Notes: a model not told the origin generated them from the letters alone. A stretch of 64,000 nucleotides of DNA from Poecilobothrus nobilitatus (GCA_947095535.1 OX352772.1:217545346-217609345); one strand, 5' to 3'. Positions 9,678 to 22,759 are shown, counted from the stretch's first letter. Made by a program: numbers and translations.

Positions 9678-10354
9678 CTAAACTCCTACTTACATTTTTA
9701 TAAATTTTAAAAAATTTAAAAATATCTCTATCGTACACAATTTTAAACCCGATAATAAAATGCGTTAAATCCGATAAATGCAATTTTCATAATACGATAA
9801 ACCAGCGTACATATATTAAAAACCTATAAAAAAACTTTTTTTTGAAATACGATAAAAATCATAACCCAAAGTTTCATAATACTAAAACCTTTAAAACTAT
9901 CGGAGATAGCGTGAATCGTACGATAAATTTTTTCATAATAAACAGGTAAAATTTTGAATAACCTTAATTAAATTAAATCTTAATTTAAAAACAAAATATA
10001 TCAATTATTAAGTAATACAAAAACTTAAAATCTCTGAATGAAACTGATTATAAAAAACTGCTTTATATTATTTTAATAAATATAAACAGCTGAGTGAACG
10101 AAATGTGTACATATTATAAAATTGCATATATATTTTTTTGATTGAATACCTCAAGATAGGAAAACACATGAGAAGAAAAGAAACAACTATACCTAACTTC
10201 CCATCTGTTAATTAATATATCTAGCTACCAACATAACAAAATTTTTAATCGCCTGTCTAACAGAAATACATTTTCATCTAGAGGCGACGTCATACCTTTT
10301 TTCATCGCCTAAGTCTATGAAATGAGTCTAAGAGAATATGGGTGTTCGTTTTAT

Positions 10355-10568
10355 TTTTATTATTCATTACTATCATTATTACTATTATTATTACTATTAT
10401 TTTTATTATTGTTATTATTAATGTAATTATTATTATTAATAATTATACGATATACATTATTACGATATGAAATTACTACACATTTTTTATTTATACGACC
10501 GGACTGGGGTTTGAACCAAGATCCTTCGATTGAAAGTTTGACGACTTAATCACTGCACCATGAGTCAG
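10355..10568 (-). repeat. tRNA-derived SINE-like repeat, decayed, U2
   Basis: It has the same layout as in U1, but the tRNA-like head has lost bases: the B box has one base fewer (ttgaacc followed directly by aag) and the A box reads TGGTGCAGTGA. U6 shares these changes, which supports U2 and U6 being sister units. Confidence 0.55.
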
Positions 10569-11537
10569 ATAACTCATAACAGAATTGACTAAATTTGCTT
10601 TATATGAAATTCAAAAGGGTTGTACAAGAAATTTAGATAACAAATAACAAATTTATGAAAATTAACATAATAATTTTTTTTATATACTAGAATTGGAATT
10701 TCTTAAATTGTTAGGAGGAATTGTTAGCGACAGCCCCAAACCATAGAAAATTTAATTCTCATAATATAAGAGTTAATAATTTTAGGTTTTCAATATAAAA
10801 ATGTAAAAATTTAAATTTCATTTTCAATATAAAAATGTCAAAATTTTAATAGTTTGTATAAAGATAAGATTTTGCATTTACATATAGAATTTACTAAAAA
10901 TGTCGCCATTTACGTTTCGAATCAATTTAATATTGAAATAAATGATAAAATATGTTAATTTTTTTATTTAAAATTAATTTATTTACGTTTTCAATACAAA
11001 GATGAAAATAATTTTTTATTTTATGTAAATTTGAATTATCTGTAACTACCTGTATATTTTTTGTACAACCCTTTTTTATTATTTAAAAATTCCATTTTGA
11101 TTTTTAGACAAATTATACAATGGCTATTCTTTCCATTTATGTATATAAAAAAAAATAATAGGAATGAATCAAAACGTCAAAATGCAGTCGACAATTATTT
11201 TCTTAACAAAATGTTCATTTTTATATGAAAAAATTTAAAAATATTATTTTCGCGAAAAATAATGGAAAAGAATTTATTTTGTTTTACAAATTTAAATTCT
11301 AACGGGGAAGGACTATTGAATTTGGTATTTTTTGGGTGAGTTTCTGCACTCGAGGCCTTTTTTTTAGCTGGGTTAGACGTCATATACTAGTACATGCCCA
11401 CGGGTGGTTGACTTAAAACATTTTTTTGCAAAAATGTTGGAAAGTCAAAGTATTTCCACTCAATGTCAAAAATAGCGCCATATGAATTTTTTTAAATTGG
11501 CAAAAGTTATATGTCTAGCCAGTTTTGAATCCATTAT

Positions 11538-11884
11538 GCGAAAAAATTAGAGGAACTCAATGCCATTTTAGGACCTAAGTTTTCTCGTACCTTACAATAA
11601 AAGAAGATAGATTCACGGGAATTAAAAGTTTGGACTGTGGTAATTATCCCTATAATTAATTCTCTTAACTTTAAATTATAATTCTATTTAATTTAAAAAT
11701 AAACTTTTTTTTAATTTAAGGTTAGATAGATGAAATTTTTCAAAAAAAATGTAAAGAAGCATTAAAACGAGTAAAGGGAACTGTTTTGGTTGAAGACACA
11801 TGTTTACGGGAGGACTGTACAAAATGCTCGAAGGCTGGGAAGGAAAATCAGCTCAAGCTGCTTGTACTTTAGCATATTGTGAAG
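11538..11884 (+). pseudogene. ITPA gene fragment, U2
   Basis: It holds the same three blocks as U1. Lesions here include TAG at the first Glu codon of block two (gttagataga in place of ggtgagatag, 11721-11723) and substitutions in the KKIDLPE block. The MLEGW block (from 11826) is intact but out of frame with block two by the shared internal deletion. U6 carries the same TAG. Confidence 0.75.
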
Positions 11885-12418
11885 GTGAAATTTATAATTG
11901 TTAATTTTTATGATTGAAATAAAATTTGTTATTACAATATATTTTCCTTTTTTTAATTAAAAATTCGAAAAATAAAATAGGTAATAAATATACGTTTGGC
12001 GGCATCTAGTGATTTTAAAGTTAAACTGTTTAGTGACATCTATTGGCCTTTTAGATGAAGTAGTTTATTGAAACTAGGAGCGATGGCTTCCTAGTTTCCA
12101 ACTTCCAGCGATGGCGGCGGTAGCATCTATTATTACTATATTGTATTATATATGTAGGTAAATGTATAAATAATAATATTCCACAATCAGCTAACCTTCG
12201 CTAATCGCACGAGCCAACGCAGGAAGTTAAGTTCCAACAAATTTGTTTTATCAAAAATTTAGATAAATCAAACAAATGTCACATATTTCACTGATTGTCA
12301 AAAATAGCACCAATATGGTATTTTTTGTTACTAATTTGTTTTTGTTACCTCTATTATGACATTTTTTAAATTGTCAAAAGTCATATGTTATAGTCAGTTT
12401 TGAATCGAATAGCAATTA

Positions 12419-12979
12419 AGGTGATGGCCGAATGTTTACTTTCCTTCCTTTACTTCCATCGAAAACTTTGACGGCTGAAATGAATTACATTATTTCCTAT
12501 GGTACTTGGCCAAATATACAAAGTATTCAAAGTATGTTAGCAAAAGAAGCAAAGTACCGATTTGACGACTTTTCAATTCCGTACTTTGCGTTGAAACTTT
12601 GACATGTGATATTTGAATTTTTTACATAAACAATAAAAAAATTTGAATAGGTTGGAAAAATTCTAAATAGTTGAGAATAGGTGGAAATTTCGTACAATCC
12701 ATGAATTTGACGATTGCTATAAATGTCCCGAACCCACAATCTTCTTCTATTTGCTACTGATTACAAACATTTGTACGTTTCATATAAAATGATTACTATA
12801 TATAATTTCTAAAATTTTGTTTATATCCATTCCAGAAAAAATAAATTCAACAAAAGTCAAAGCAAATAATGCAAAGTAATCATTGGGCCAGTATTTACTT
12901 TGTTAAGTTTGCTTCGTTTTGATACTTTGAAAAAGTATTCAAATTAAAGGAAGCAAAGTAAGCATTGGGCCCATCACCT
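12419..12979. mobile_element. Harbinger-like MITE-1, U2 copy
   Basis: This 561-bp copy has both inverted ends and TTA on each side (12416-12418 and 12980-12982). It is longer than the U1 copy because it keeps a stretch near 12763-12790 (attacaaacatttgtacgttt) that U1 has lost. It is the best-preserved form, together with 44933-45493 and 61260-61820. Confidence 0.7.
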
Positions 12980-12993
12980 TTAGAGCCGTATGT

Positions 12994-13212
12994 TTGCATA
13001 CGTATAATTTTTCGCTGATAATACCAGATCAGTCTCAAATCTCAATAGCATTTGAGAGACTTACAGGTTTAAACTTGAAATCGTATGTTGACACTGAGAT
13101 AAAATTGAACGAAAAACTAGTACCAAAATATATTGAAGGCACATCCACCCACAAGTACAATAATCATAAAATTACCCATTTTATGATTTTTGTACTACAT
13201 AGTGTTTTTTAA
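12994..13212 (+). other. Unassigned 72-codon open frame over the empty P site
   Basis: The frame starts just after MITE-1 and runs across the point where the P element sits in other units, and then over the hairpin. It is identical in sense in U6 (45508-45726). I do not recognise it. The run LNLKSYVDTEIKLNEKLVPK looks protein-like, but the frame includes a palindrome and is disrupted in U4, U8 and U9, so it is probably chance. Confidence 0.15.
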
Positions 13213-13550
13213 TATGTTATTAATATAAATAACATAGTTAGGTACAATTATAAATATAGTTAGGTATATAGTAATAAATATAATTAGGCATATTTTATAT
13301 ATTCAAATATAAATATACATACATACAATATTAATTAGAATAAAATTTCAGCGGTATTACGACCACTTACTTGTGGTCTCAGATGTGAACACAAAGTTGA
13401 TAACAGTCATTCACACAAGTTAATACTTATGTGAACATACGGTCCTAAATGTTTAATGTGTTTTGTTTTGTGAACATTTCTTATTACAAAATTCAAATAA
13501 GATTGTAAGATTCCAATAAGATTATAAAGTGCATAAAAAAAAATAATAAG

Positions 13551-13983
13551 GGTGCAAAATTTTGCACCGTAGCATATTTCAATTTTTTGACAGTTAAAGT
13601 ACACAATTTGTTGTTGTTTTCTTGTATAAAAAAGTGCAAAATTTTGCAAGACTATGCAAGACCTTAAACTCTATTGCACATTTGTGCAAGACCATTGCAA
13701 AGTTTGTTTATATATTTTTGTAAGCGTTATATTAGATAAAAATTTAAAAAATGCCGAAAAAAAGTGGGAAAAAAATTATTTCTGATTATTTATTTAGTCA
13801 AGGATATGAAGATATACAAATATCTGAAGTTTTTGGTAAATATATTAAATTTTTATGTAAACAAAACAAGCACATCAGCGATACTTGACAGTTCAATAAA
13901 ATTCATGCTAGGGTTGTTCACGAGTTGGGGCAAATATGTGCTACGGCGCAAAAAAAATTTGCACTTTGCAAAAATACTGCACC
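13551..13983 (+). mobile_element. Palindrome-headed tail element, U2
   Basis: It starts with a perfect 18-bp palindrome, GGTGCAAAATTTTGCACC (13551-13568). It ends in tttgcaaaaatactgcacc, whose complement resembles the start, so it may be a small element with inverted ends of about 15 bp. An ATG at 13751 opens a frame that stops at TGA after 45 codons; the U6 copy reads through. Type I tails also contain aatactgcacc, so the right boundary could instead be old locus sequence. Confidence 0.45.
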
Positions 13984-14809
13984 ATAATGAAAGAGAACAA
14001 ATTTTGTATGTTTTATTAATATAAATTTAAAATAATAATTAGTATCAGATAACTAATCAACAGTCCTGTAAAATAACTAAAAACAAAAAAAAAATGTAAT
14101 CGAAAATTTTCTAAAAAAATAAAAATAAACAAAGGCCAAAAAATAAAGAATGCTTAAATCTAAGTCATTATTTGTTTACTATTTTTTCCTCTTTTTTACC
14201 TACAAAAATCAAAATCAAGTATCAGAAATATCAATATCAACAGTTAGTCTACTTCTAGACTTCTAGTTCTAGTTGTACATATTACATAATATTATTCTTA
14301 TTTTTTTGCTATCAATTATCATCATTCATCAATCGGCAACCATCACCATTCACCCACCTAACCAATCACCAATAAATCGCAATCGGAGAGAAAAATGAAT
14401 TCATACATATAAATTATAATAATATTTACAAAGAACAACAAATATCAAAAAGAATAAAAAAAAAAGAAATAAAAAATGCTTAAAATTTTAAAACTATGTA
14501 TGAGACATTGTTTTTATTTTCTCTTTGCTTGATACAAAAATCAAACTGAATATGAATCAATATTCAACATAAATCCACTAAAAATGAGATGTTCAAACTC
14601 ATTATTTAACTCAAATTGAAAGTCAACGAAAATTTCAAACAAAATGCAATGACTTTGAATGGCTCATTTTTCTTTCGATATGAAGATGGAAGAGAATTTT
14701 TTTTATGTATGTAAATAATGTATGACAAACAAAACAAAAAACTGAAGAGAATTTTATGCTTGACAAAAATAGTTTAAAATTTAAATACTTTTTATAGGTA
14801 CAAAAACAA
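13984..14809. other. AT-rich remainder of type II tail, U2
   Basis: No gene is seen. It contains a short run of reiterated words (agacttctagttctag, about 14252-14270) and simple A-rich tracts, and is shared closely with U6 (46498-47324) and U9 (62814-63675). Confidence 0.5.
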
Positions 14810-15655
14810 CATGAATGTAAATTTTAATGTATCTATTTTAATTATTATGTCAATTGTTGTTCGTTTCGTACGTATAGTACGTTATTGTATGTATTCTGAA
14901 TCCAATCATGTTGGCTTAGTTGAATTATATTGAATAGGTAATACATACATTAGTATGTAATTATTTTTAACTGAATATTTTTTTAATTGAGTTTTAGTAA
15001 AAGTTGTTGCAGTTTTTAATTTTTAGTGGATTTATTTTTTACGGAAGCACTCATTCCGTTCAATATATGAAGCCTTCGGTTTTATTTATATAATCGGTTT
15101 GTTTTACGTTTTTAATATTTTTAAATTTTTAAATATGGTACGTATTAAGTTCTGTGTTCCTTTTTGTAGCGATAAGTTAAATAAAAGATATAGATTTCAA
15201 TATCTAAATAATATAATAGCTAACTAAGCATTGGGCCCATCACCTTTAGAGCCGTATGTTTGCATACGTATAATTTTTCGCGGATAATACCAGATCAGTC
15301 TCAAATCTTAATAGCATTTAAGCATAGATATAATAGTTCTTTAGATTGGCTATATAAAAGAAAAATTCAGTCAATTTTGAGTTGTTTATTGATGTTTATT
15401 GATGCTTTTTTTTGTGTAAATTTAAATTTAGTTTCCCCTGGAAACAGTGCCCGCTAAAAATGGAAATTTTGTGCCAAAATTCTTTGAACTAAAATTTTTT
15501 ATAAGTAGTTCTTAAATGTAGTGAAATAAAAATAAAACAAGTGTTAAAAAATGAAAAAGAAGTAATAGTGTTTAAATAAAAAAAGTGTTAAAAAATTAAA
15601 CTAAAAATTTATTATAAAATATTATACAAGTAAATATAAAATAAAACTAAAAAAC

Positions 15656-15942
15656 ATGTACAAGTCTCGTCAATCTTGTTGTGTAAAGGGATGTTTAAAT
15701 ACATATTATAAATGTAAGAACATCTCTTTTCACAAGTTTCCGAACGACGAGGATTTAAAAAATAAGTGGATTTTTCATATTAAATATTTAAATAAACAAA
15801 GTGAAGTGAATCCAGATAGATCCTGTGTTTGTAGCGAACATTTCAGTGAGGAATGTCTGTTAAAGCCATTCAGCTTTAGTACGACAAAATTAAAAGAAAA
15901 ATCCATTCCTTCAAGATTTCCACATTTAGATTCATCTGAAAC
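15656..15942 (+). pseudogene. P2 transposase exon 1: intact THAP domain
   Basis: The exon encodes an apparently complete THAP zinc finger of about 95 residues. It has Cys-x4-Cys near residues 8-13, FHKFP near 25-30, the conserved Trp (NKWIF) near 38, SCVCSEHF with the distal Cys and His near 60-68, and SIPSRF near 84-89. The donor GTAAGT starts at 15943, and the intron (15943-16043, 101 bp) ends in tatag. Joining preserves phase (AC|T, Thr), so the short product ending at the in-intron TAA is not the natural protein. The exon itself is undamaged but the rest of the gene is broken. Confidence 0.88.
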
Positions 15943-16043
15943 GTAAGTACAAAAAATTTCTAAAAATACATATAGGCATCACGCTAGTTATGAAAATTTG
16001 CATGATTATAAAATTAATTTTCCCTTTTAATTTCAAAATATAG

Positions 16044-16611
16044 TTCTCAACTTGAAATTTTATGTGATGAAGTTCAAGTGAATCTAAGTAGATTTGAGGA
16101 TGAAGATTTAAAGAATAATGTAGTTGTAGAATCTAATTTTAGTTTAAGTAGTAATTTAAATAATGTATCTGCACAAACCAGCAAAAATCTTAATTTAGTA
16201 ACTACGAATTTAGAATCGCCTGAAAAAGTTATTAGTAAAGTTATTAGCACGGCTAAATTAAAATTGAATGTTCATAAATTAAAAAAAAAATTATTTGCCA
16301 AAAAATTAAAAGTTAAGAAATTACAGAATAATAAATTTTACTCGAAAAAAAAAATTGCATCGTTAAAAAATATTATTTTTGATCTGAAAAAACGGTGTTT
16401 AATATCAGAAAATGCACATGATATATTACAATCGACAATAGAATCAGATGACACAGAAAAAATGCTGGAAGCAATAAAAACTGGAAAACATGGTACACCT
16501 GTTTTACGATCTTTTGCAATAACATTACATTTTTATTCTCCTAGGGCATATAATTATTTAAGAACAGCATTTAAAAATAAATTACCATCTCCAAGAACAT
16601 TAAGACAATGA
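16044..16611 (+). pseudogene. P2 transposase exon 2, first open segment
   Basis: It continues the THAP exon in frame through a Ser/Asn-rich linker and a Lys/Leu-rich predicted coiled coil (about residues 60-110 of this segment), then LRSFAITLHFYSPRAY and LPSPRTLRQ. TGA at 16609-16611 replaces the family Trp codon. Without that stop, the frame would still be lost near 16692. Confidence 0.87.
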
Positions 16612-16706
16612 TATTCGTCTATTGATGGCGAGCCGGAATTTTCTGAAGAAGCTTTAAATGCTATAAAAATGAAAACCCGAGAAAAAAAATTGACTGTTGC
16701 TTACTG

Positions 16707-17273
16707 ATGGATGAAATGTCTATAAGAAAACATGTGCAGTATGATAAAATTAAAAAAAAATTTGTAGGAAGAGTTGACTGTAATTTCAAAAGACAATTAG
16801 ATGATTCTTTCCCTATAGCAACTGAAGTTTTTGTTTTGATGATTAACGCAATAAATGATAGATGGAAAATTCCTATTGGATACTTTGCAGTTAATGGATT
16901 GAACGGTTCAGAAAAGGCAAATATAATAAAAGAAGCCTTAATTTTTTTAAAAGATGCAAATATTGAAATAATTAATCTAACTTTTGATGGTCCACCCAGC
17001 AATATAGCAATGGCTGCAGAATTGGGAGCTTATTTAAAACCCGAGAATATGAAACCGTTCTTTTTAAATCCGCTAACTAATAAAAAAATATTTATATTAC
17101 TTGATATTGCTCATATGCTTAAGTTGATCAGAAATACATTAGCTACTAAAGAATTAATGTACAATAAAAATGGTGATAAAATAAAATGTAAATTTATAGA
17201 AAATTTGTATGATTTGCAAACCACAGAAGGAATACATTTGGCTAATAAAATAACCCAAAATCATATCGAATGA
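16707..17273 (+). pseudogene. P2 transposase, central catalytic segment
   Basis: It carries the core motifs MDEMSIRKH, TFDGPPSNIAM and LLDIAHMLKLIRNTL. A Trp-to-Cys change (AAATGT in place of AAATGG, about 17187) is private to P2. It ends at TGA (17271-17273) shared with P1 but not with P3. Confidence 0.85.
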
Positions 17274-18478
17274 CAAAATCAGAAAATTAAAGTAAAACTA
17301 GCTGCACAAACATTTAGTAAAAGTGTAGCAGATGCGTTACAATATTTATCGGAAACACAGCATAAATCATTTATTGAATGTAAAGCTACAATAGAATTTA
17401 TTAGGATATTAAATGATTTATTTGATATTTTTAATTCAAAAACAAAATTCGGAAAAGGATATAAAAACGCTATAGGGGAAAGAAATAAAGAAGATTACTT
17501 TAATTTTTTTAAAAACGTCCGACATTATTTAATGAATTTAAGAACAATTGCTGATATTCAAGAGCGAAAATAATAGATTTGCGAGTAAAAACAGGATTTT
17601 TAGGTTTTATCTTGGCTACTCACACTTTCGAACAAATGTACAAAGAATATTTTGAAACAAATGATGATTTACACTATATTTGTACCCTTAAATTTAGTCA
17701 AGACCATTTGGAAAATTTTTTTTTCAGCTATAAGAAGTCGTGGATACTGGAACAATAAACCTACAGTAGCGCAATTTATGTCAGCTTACAAAAGGCTTTT
17801 AATTAAAAATCAAATCAAATCTTCAGCAGAAGCAAATTGTTTGGAACAAATGGATATTAAAATATTAACGGTCTCATCCAGAAGAACATTGGACAAAATT
17901 AATTCAAATTCATTTTCTCTAAATGTCATGGATGAAGACAATTTAAATGAAGAAATATGTATAGATGACATACCTTTACAAGCAATTAGTCCTGTCATCG
18001 ACACTGCAGTAATATATATTGCTGGATGGATTCAAAGAAAAATTTTACAAAAAATAATTTGTTCTTCTTGCATTGAAACTATCCTTGATGGAGAAAAAGA
18101 AGAATCAAGATTAATAGATTTGAAAAATTTTGGTGGATTAATTAAACCGTCTAAGAATATCGTTAATATTTGTAGAATAACAGAAAAATATTTATCAATT
18201 TTCACAATTGAAAATAGGATAAATGAAAACATTTTTGGATGAAATTGATTAATGTTATATTAAGAAACATTCCAAATACAATATTTAACGATATGGATGA
18301 TCATATAATAGAGTGTGACGTTCTGGAAAATCATAGATATTTTTTAATAAAATTTATAGCAGAAAATTATTTAAACGTTAAACTTTTTCATTTGGCAAAA
18401 TTAAAAACACAACTTTTAAATCAATCTAAATTTAGTAGACAAAAATTGAATAAATTAATATCATTTGCTGGTTTGTAA
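17274..18478 (+). pseudogene. P2 transposase, C-terminal part in shifted pieces
   Basis: This stretch contains the GKGYKNAIGERNKEDYF region, the shared shift near 17570 and the extra T near 17715-17724 shared with P1. The open piece 17652-18242 includes SRGYWNN and YIAGW. A 1-base deletion near 18229, shared with P3 but not P1, throws the last 79 residues (18239-18478) out of frame. Confidence 0.82.
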
Positions 18479-19813
18479 AATACCTAAATTATCTTTTTAA
18501 TTATTTTTTTATATTTGAATATTTCATATTTTTCACTTTTTGTAAATAATTTTAATATTTTTCATAATTCTTTGTAAATAAACACAACATATTATCATCT
18601 TATGCATTTTCTATTATGTACCTAACATACTACATATTATGTATATTAACTTTTCATGCATTTTATTTTTGTCCTGTTAATTACTTTTTGTGAACTGAAT
18701 TAAAACTTTATTATTTTATGCATGTTATTTATTTTTTGTTAAATGTTGAATTTTGTATTATTTTATGCATGTTATTTGTTATACTGAATTTTCAATTATT
18801 TTTGTTTTTTGTTATTGTATTACCTTTGTTTAAATATTTATTTTTTCTGTAAAGTGGAATAGGCCTCCTGGGGAACCACTTAAAAAAAACGCACCTTTTT
18901 CTTTACCCCATGGGTGGTGTGGGAAAAAGAAAATTTATTTTGCAATAACATTAATATTTTATTTTATATTTTATCACTTTAATACAGCTCGTGCTCATCG
19001 TTTGAGAATTATTCTACTGATAGGTGTTTATGGATCACCATTATATGAAATATGCCATTATATTCTTTGGCCACCGAGTTTGTTTAGGTGTATTATCCGA
19101 ACATATACATATAGTTGTACATATATTTGGAAAGGTATATTATTCGTACATATGATCCTAAAATTAAAAATATGGTTCATAAAAAATAAATATAGCCAAA
19201 TATATTAGTAATTTTAAATGCATATTTGCGTACCTAGTTGTTTGTTGTAATAGTAATTGATACTCTTGATTCTTAGTATCAATAAGATCTCATGAAATCT
19301 AATTATTCAATTCACGTTCTAGAAAATCTGACTCCTTATATCTTTTAAATTTTTATTTTCTTTTTGTAATTTTGAATTTTTCTAAATCTTGAATACTTGC
19401 TTATTGTCGTTCCAGTGACTAAAAATATGAAGTTTGTATAAATTAAAAAAGAAAATAATATTCAAATAATATATGTACCTTGGACAAAGTTTTCCAATCG
19501 ATAAATACGATACTATAAATTTTTTCTGTAATTCTTTATTTTGAAATTTGCTTGCTTGCTATTCTTGTCTATTCTCTTCAAATTTAGAATTTAAATATTA
19601 TAAATCTGCATGATAATACACATATCCAATATCTATGTAGAAACTCATGAGAAACTGTACTGCGATTTTATAATAATTTTAATGAAATTTTATGATTCAA
19701 AAACAGCTGACATCCAACTTACGTCAAATGAACGACATTACTTGGATGTCGTATGTTGTATTTTTGACTGAAATTTCGTGTATAGGAAAATACATTAGAG
19801 TGAAAGAGAAAGT
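18479..19813 (+). other. P2 3' non-coding region
   Basis: It is AT-rich, with AATAAA at 18577-18582 as a candidate poly(A) signal and the 9-bp subterminal inverted repeat gacatccaa/ttggatgtc near 19710-19750. The small conserved frame at 19002-19208 has no recognised similarity. Confidence 0.5.
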
Positions 19814-21276
19814 GCCAATCTAAAGTACTTAATATATCTATGCATTTAAGAGACTTACAGGTTTACACTTGAAATCGTATGTTGACACTGAGATAAAATT
19901 GAACGAAAAACTAGTACCAAAATATAATGAAGACACATCCACCCACACGTACAAAAATCATAAAATCACCCATTTTATGATTTTTGTACTACATAGTGTT
20001 TTTTAATATATTATTAATATAAATAACATGGTTAGGTACATTTATAAATATAGTTAGGTATATAGTAATAAATATAATTAGGCATATTTTATATATTCAA
20101 ATATAAATATACATACAAACAATATCAATTAGAACAAAACTTCAGCGGTATTACGACCGGTTATTTGTGGTCTCAGATGTGAACACAAAGTTGATAACGG
20201 TCATTCACACAAGCTAATAATTATGTGAACATACGGCCCTAAATGTTTAATGTGTTTTGTTTTATGAACATTTTTTATGTTACAAAATTCAAATAAGATT
20301 GTAAGATTCCAATAAGATTATAAAGTGTATAAAAGAAAATAATATAATAATACGAAATCAAAATCAAAAAAATAAGGATAATAATGGCTTCGAAGTAACT
20401 GGAGCTACATATATCTATGTATATTCAGCAACGAAGCGTGACTTTTTTAGAGACGGAAGCACACTAAGTTATGATCTTTTTTTCATAGGGTTTTTAATTT
20501 ATTTGCTTGAAGAAGATAATAATCTTTCGTTCTAAAAATAATTTTTCTTCTATTACATAGTTGCAAGAATCCATCTCGAATATCTAGGATTGGTATGCAT
20601 AAAATTAATATGAACTTGTTTATTTTTAATTTTACCAATATTAAAGTTAAAACAAAACTGTTAGTTACCTAAATATTGAAATATTTTAAGTAATCTTAAA
20701 CTAAAATAGTTTAAAATTTAAATACTTTTTATAGATACAAAAACATGTATGTAAATTTTAATGTATCTATTTTAATTATTATGTCAATTGTTGTTCGTTT
20801 CGTACGTATAGTACGTTATTGTATGTATTCAGAATCCAATCATGTTGGCTTAGTTGTATTATATTGAATAGGTTATACATACATTAGTATGTAATTATTT
20901 TTAACTAAATATATTTTTAAGTGAGTTTTAGTAAAAGTTGTTGCAGTTTTTAGTGGATTTATTTTGTTACGGAAGCACTCATTCCGTTCAATATATGAAG
21001 CCTTCGGTTTTATTTATATAATCGGTTTGTTTTACTTTTTTACTTTCTAAAATTTTTAAACATGGTACGTATTAAGTTCTGTGTTCCTTTTTGTAGCAAT
21101 AAGTTAAATAAAAGATATAGATTTCAATAGCTAAACTCCTACTTACATTTTTATAAATTTTAAAAAATTTAAAAATATCTCTATCGTACACAATTTTAAA
21201 CCCGATAATAAAATGCGTTAAATCCGATAAATGCAATTTTCATAATACGATAAACCAGCGTACATATATTAAAAAC

Positions 21277-21779
21277 CAAGACCTAAGTAAACAGGCCAAG
21301 AACTGAAAACACATGAATGTAGTTGTGAGAGAATTGCAATCGATTCTCACGTATCGCGCGTATGAATAATTTCATAATTGATGTGAGTCGCGATTATAGC
21401 CATATAAGTGTGTACAAAAGTTTAAAGTATGAAAGTAGTCTCGACGTATACTATTACGATATTGAGGCAATTTATCTTAAGAAGCTTTTAAAATAAAAAA
21501 TTTAAAGGAAGAAAATTTTTTAAATGCATATTTATAAATGAAAATACTATATTTTAAAATATTTTTCTTTAATGAATTATGTAAAAAAGATGCGACTTTA
21601 ATTTTCTCTTTGGACCAAATTGAATAAAGTAAATCGTTTTTGTGTTATTTCAAGATTTATAGTCGGCCCCCTATTTTTTCCATAAGACTGCGTGTAAATT
21701 TGTTAAAAGCTGTCTCCTTATTAAACTTTTACTCTCTCCACTTCATGGCCTGATAATTGATGTGAGTCTCGTTAAAAAC
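21277..21779. repeat. Segment X (503 bp), U4
   Basis: This segment is present in U4, U5, U8 and U9 and absent from U2 and U6. Where present it is bounded by the 8-bp direct repeat ttaaaaac, and where absent a single ttaaaaac remains. It therefore behaves as a slippage or microhomology deletion, or as an old insertion. It contains ataattgatgtgagtc twice, about 370 bp apart. No gene was seen. It is the site of the LTR-element insertion in U5. Confidence 0.65.
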
Positions 21780-22321
21780 GTATAAAAAAAAAGCTTTTTT
21801 TGATATACGCTAAAAGCATACGATAAAAATCATAGTCCAAAGTTTCATAATACTAACACTATTAAAACTATCGGAGATAGCGTGAATTGTACGATAAATT
21901 TTTTCATAATAAGGGGGTAAAATTTTGAATAACCTTAATTAAATTAAATCTTAATTTAAAAAAAAAATATATCAATTATTAAGTAATACAAAAACTTTGA
22001 ATCTCTGAATCAAACTGGTTATAAAAAACTGCTTTATATTATATTAATAAATATAAACAGCTGAGTGAACGAAATGTATACATATTATAAAATTGCATAT
22101 ATATTTTTTTGATTAAATACATCAAGATAGGAAAACACATAAGAAGAAAAGAAACAACTATACCTAACTTCCCATCTGTTAATTAATATATCTAGCTACC
22201 AACATAACAAAATTTTTCATCGCCTGTCTAACAAAAATACATTTTCATCTAGAGGCGACGTCATACCTTTTTTCATCGCCTAAGTCTATGAAATGAGTCT
22301 AAGAGAATATGTTTGTTCGTT

Positions 22322-22543
22322 TTATTTTTATTATTCATTACTATCATTATTACTATTATTATTACTAATATTTTTATTATTGTTATTATTAATGTAATTG
22401 CTATTATTATTATTAATTATACGATATACATTATTACGATATGAAATTACTACACATTTTTTATTTATACGACCGGACCGGGGTTTGAACCCAAGATCCT
22501 TCGATTGAAAGGTTGACGACTTAACCACTGCGCCATGAGTCAG
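22322..22543 (-). repeat. tRNA-derived SINE-like repeat, U4
   Basis: A and B boxes are intact (CCACTGCGCCA and GGGTTTGAACC on the plus strand). The ATT-rich tail lies at 22322-22415. The tRNA-like head is at 22471-22543 and is better preserved than in U2 and U6. Confidence 0.6.
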
Positions 22544-22759
22544 ATAACTCATAACAGAATTGACTTAATTTGCTTTAGAAATTCCAAAGGGTTGTACAAG
22601 AAATTTACATAACAAATAACAAATTTATGAAAATTAACATAATAATTTTTTTTTATATACTAGAATTGGAATTTCTTAAATTGGTAGGAGGAATTGTTAG
22701 AGACAGCCCCAAACTATAAAAAATTTAAATCTCATAATATAAGAGTTAATAATTTTAGG

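Larger units (their letters stand above)
9291..14809. repeat. Macrosatellite unit U2 (no P element, type II tail)
   Basis: This 5.5-kb unit has the order mini THAP-like frame, SINE, minisatellite, ITPA fragment, MITE-1, empty P site, hairpin and type II tail. It lacks segment X: the join at about 9818 sits at ttaaaaac, the 8-bp direct repeat that bounds X elsewhere. It is nearly identical by eye to U6 over its length apart from the extra MITE in U6. A small filler-like insertion (about 12078-12102) repeats the neighbouring words cgatggc and ctagtttc. Confidence 0.85.
15323..19842 (+). mobile_element. P-superfamily DNA transposon, copy P2
   Basis: This 4520-bp copy has inverted ends at 15323-15350 and 19814-19842 and the same catttaag target duplication (15315-15322 and 19843-19850) as P1 and P3. 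An identical target duplication in identical flanking sequence means one original insertion. Relative to P1 it lacks about 20 bp near 19330 (a tatcttttatctttcc-type stretch). Confidence 0.92.
14810..20743. repeat. Macrosatellite unit U3 (deleted body, carries P2)
   Basis: Only the first 0.4 kb of the body remains. At about 15217-15222 the sequence jumps from the mini-frame region (aatagctaa) straight into the right end of MITE-1 (aagcattgggcccatcacct). This removes the SINE, minisatellite, ITPA fragment and nearly all of MITE-1. The P element and type I tail follow. U7 has the same junction, so the deletion predates the higher-order duplication. Confidence 0.85.

Noticed and set aside
12994..13212. 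Conserved host exon across the empty P site
   Set aside because: The frame is broken in U4, U8 and U9 and includes the hairpin, so it was kept only as a low-confidence entry.
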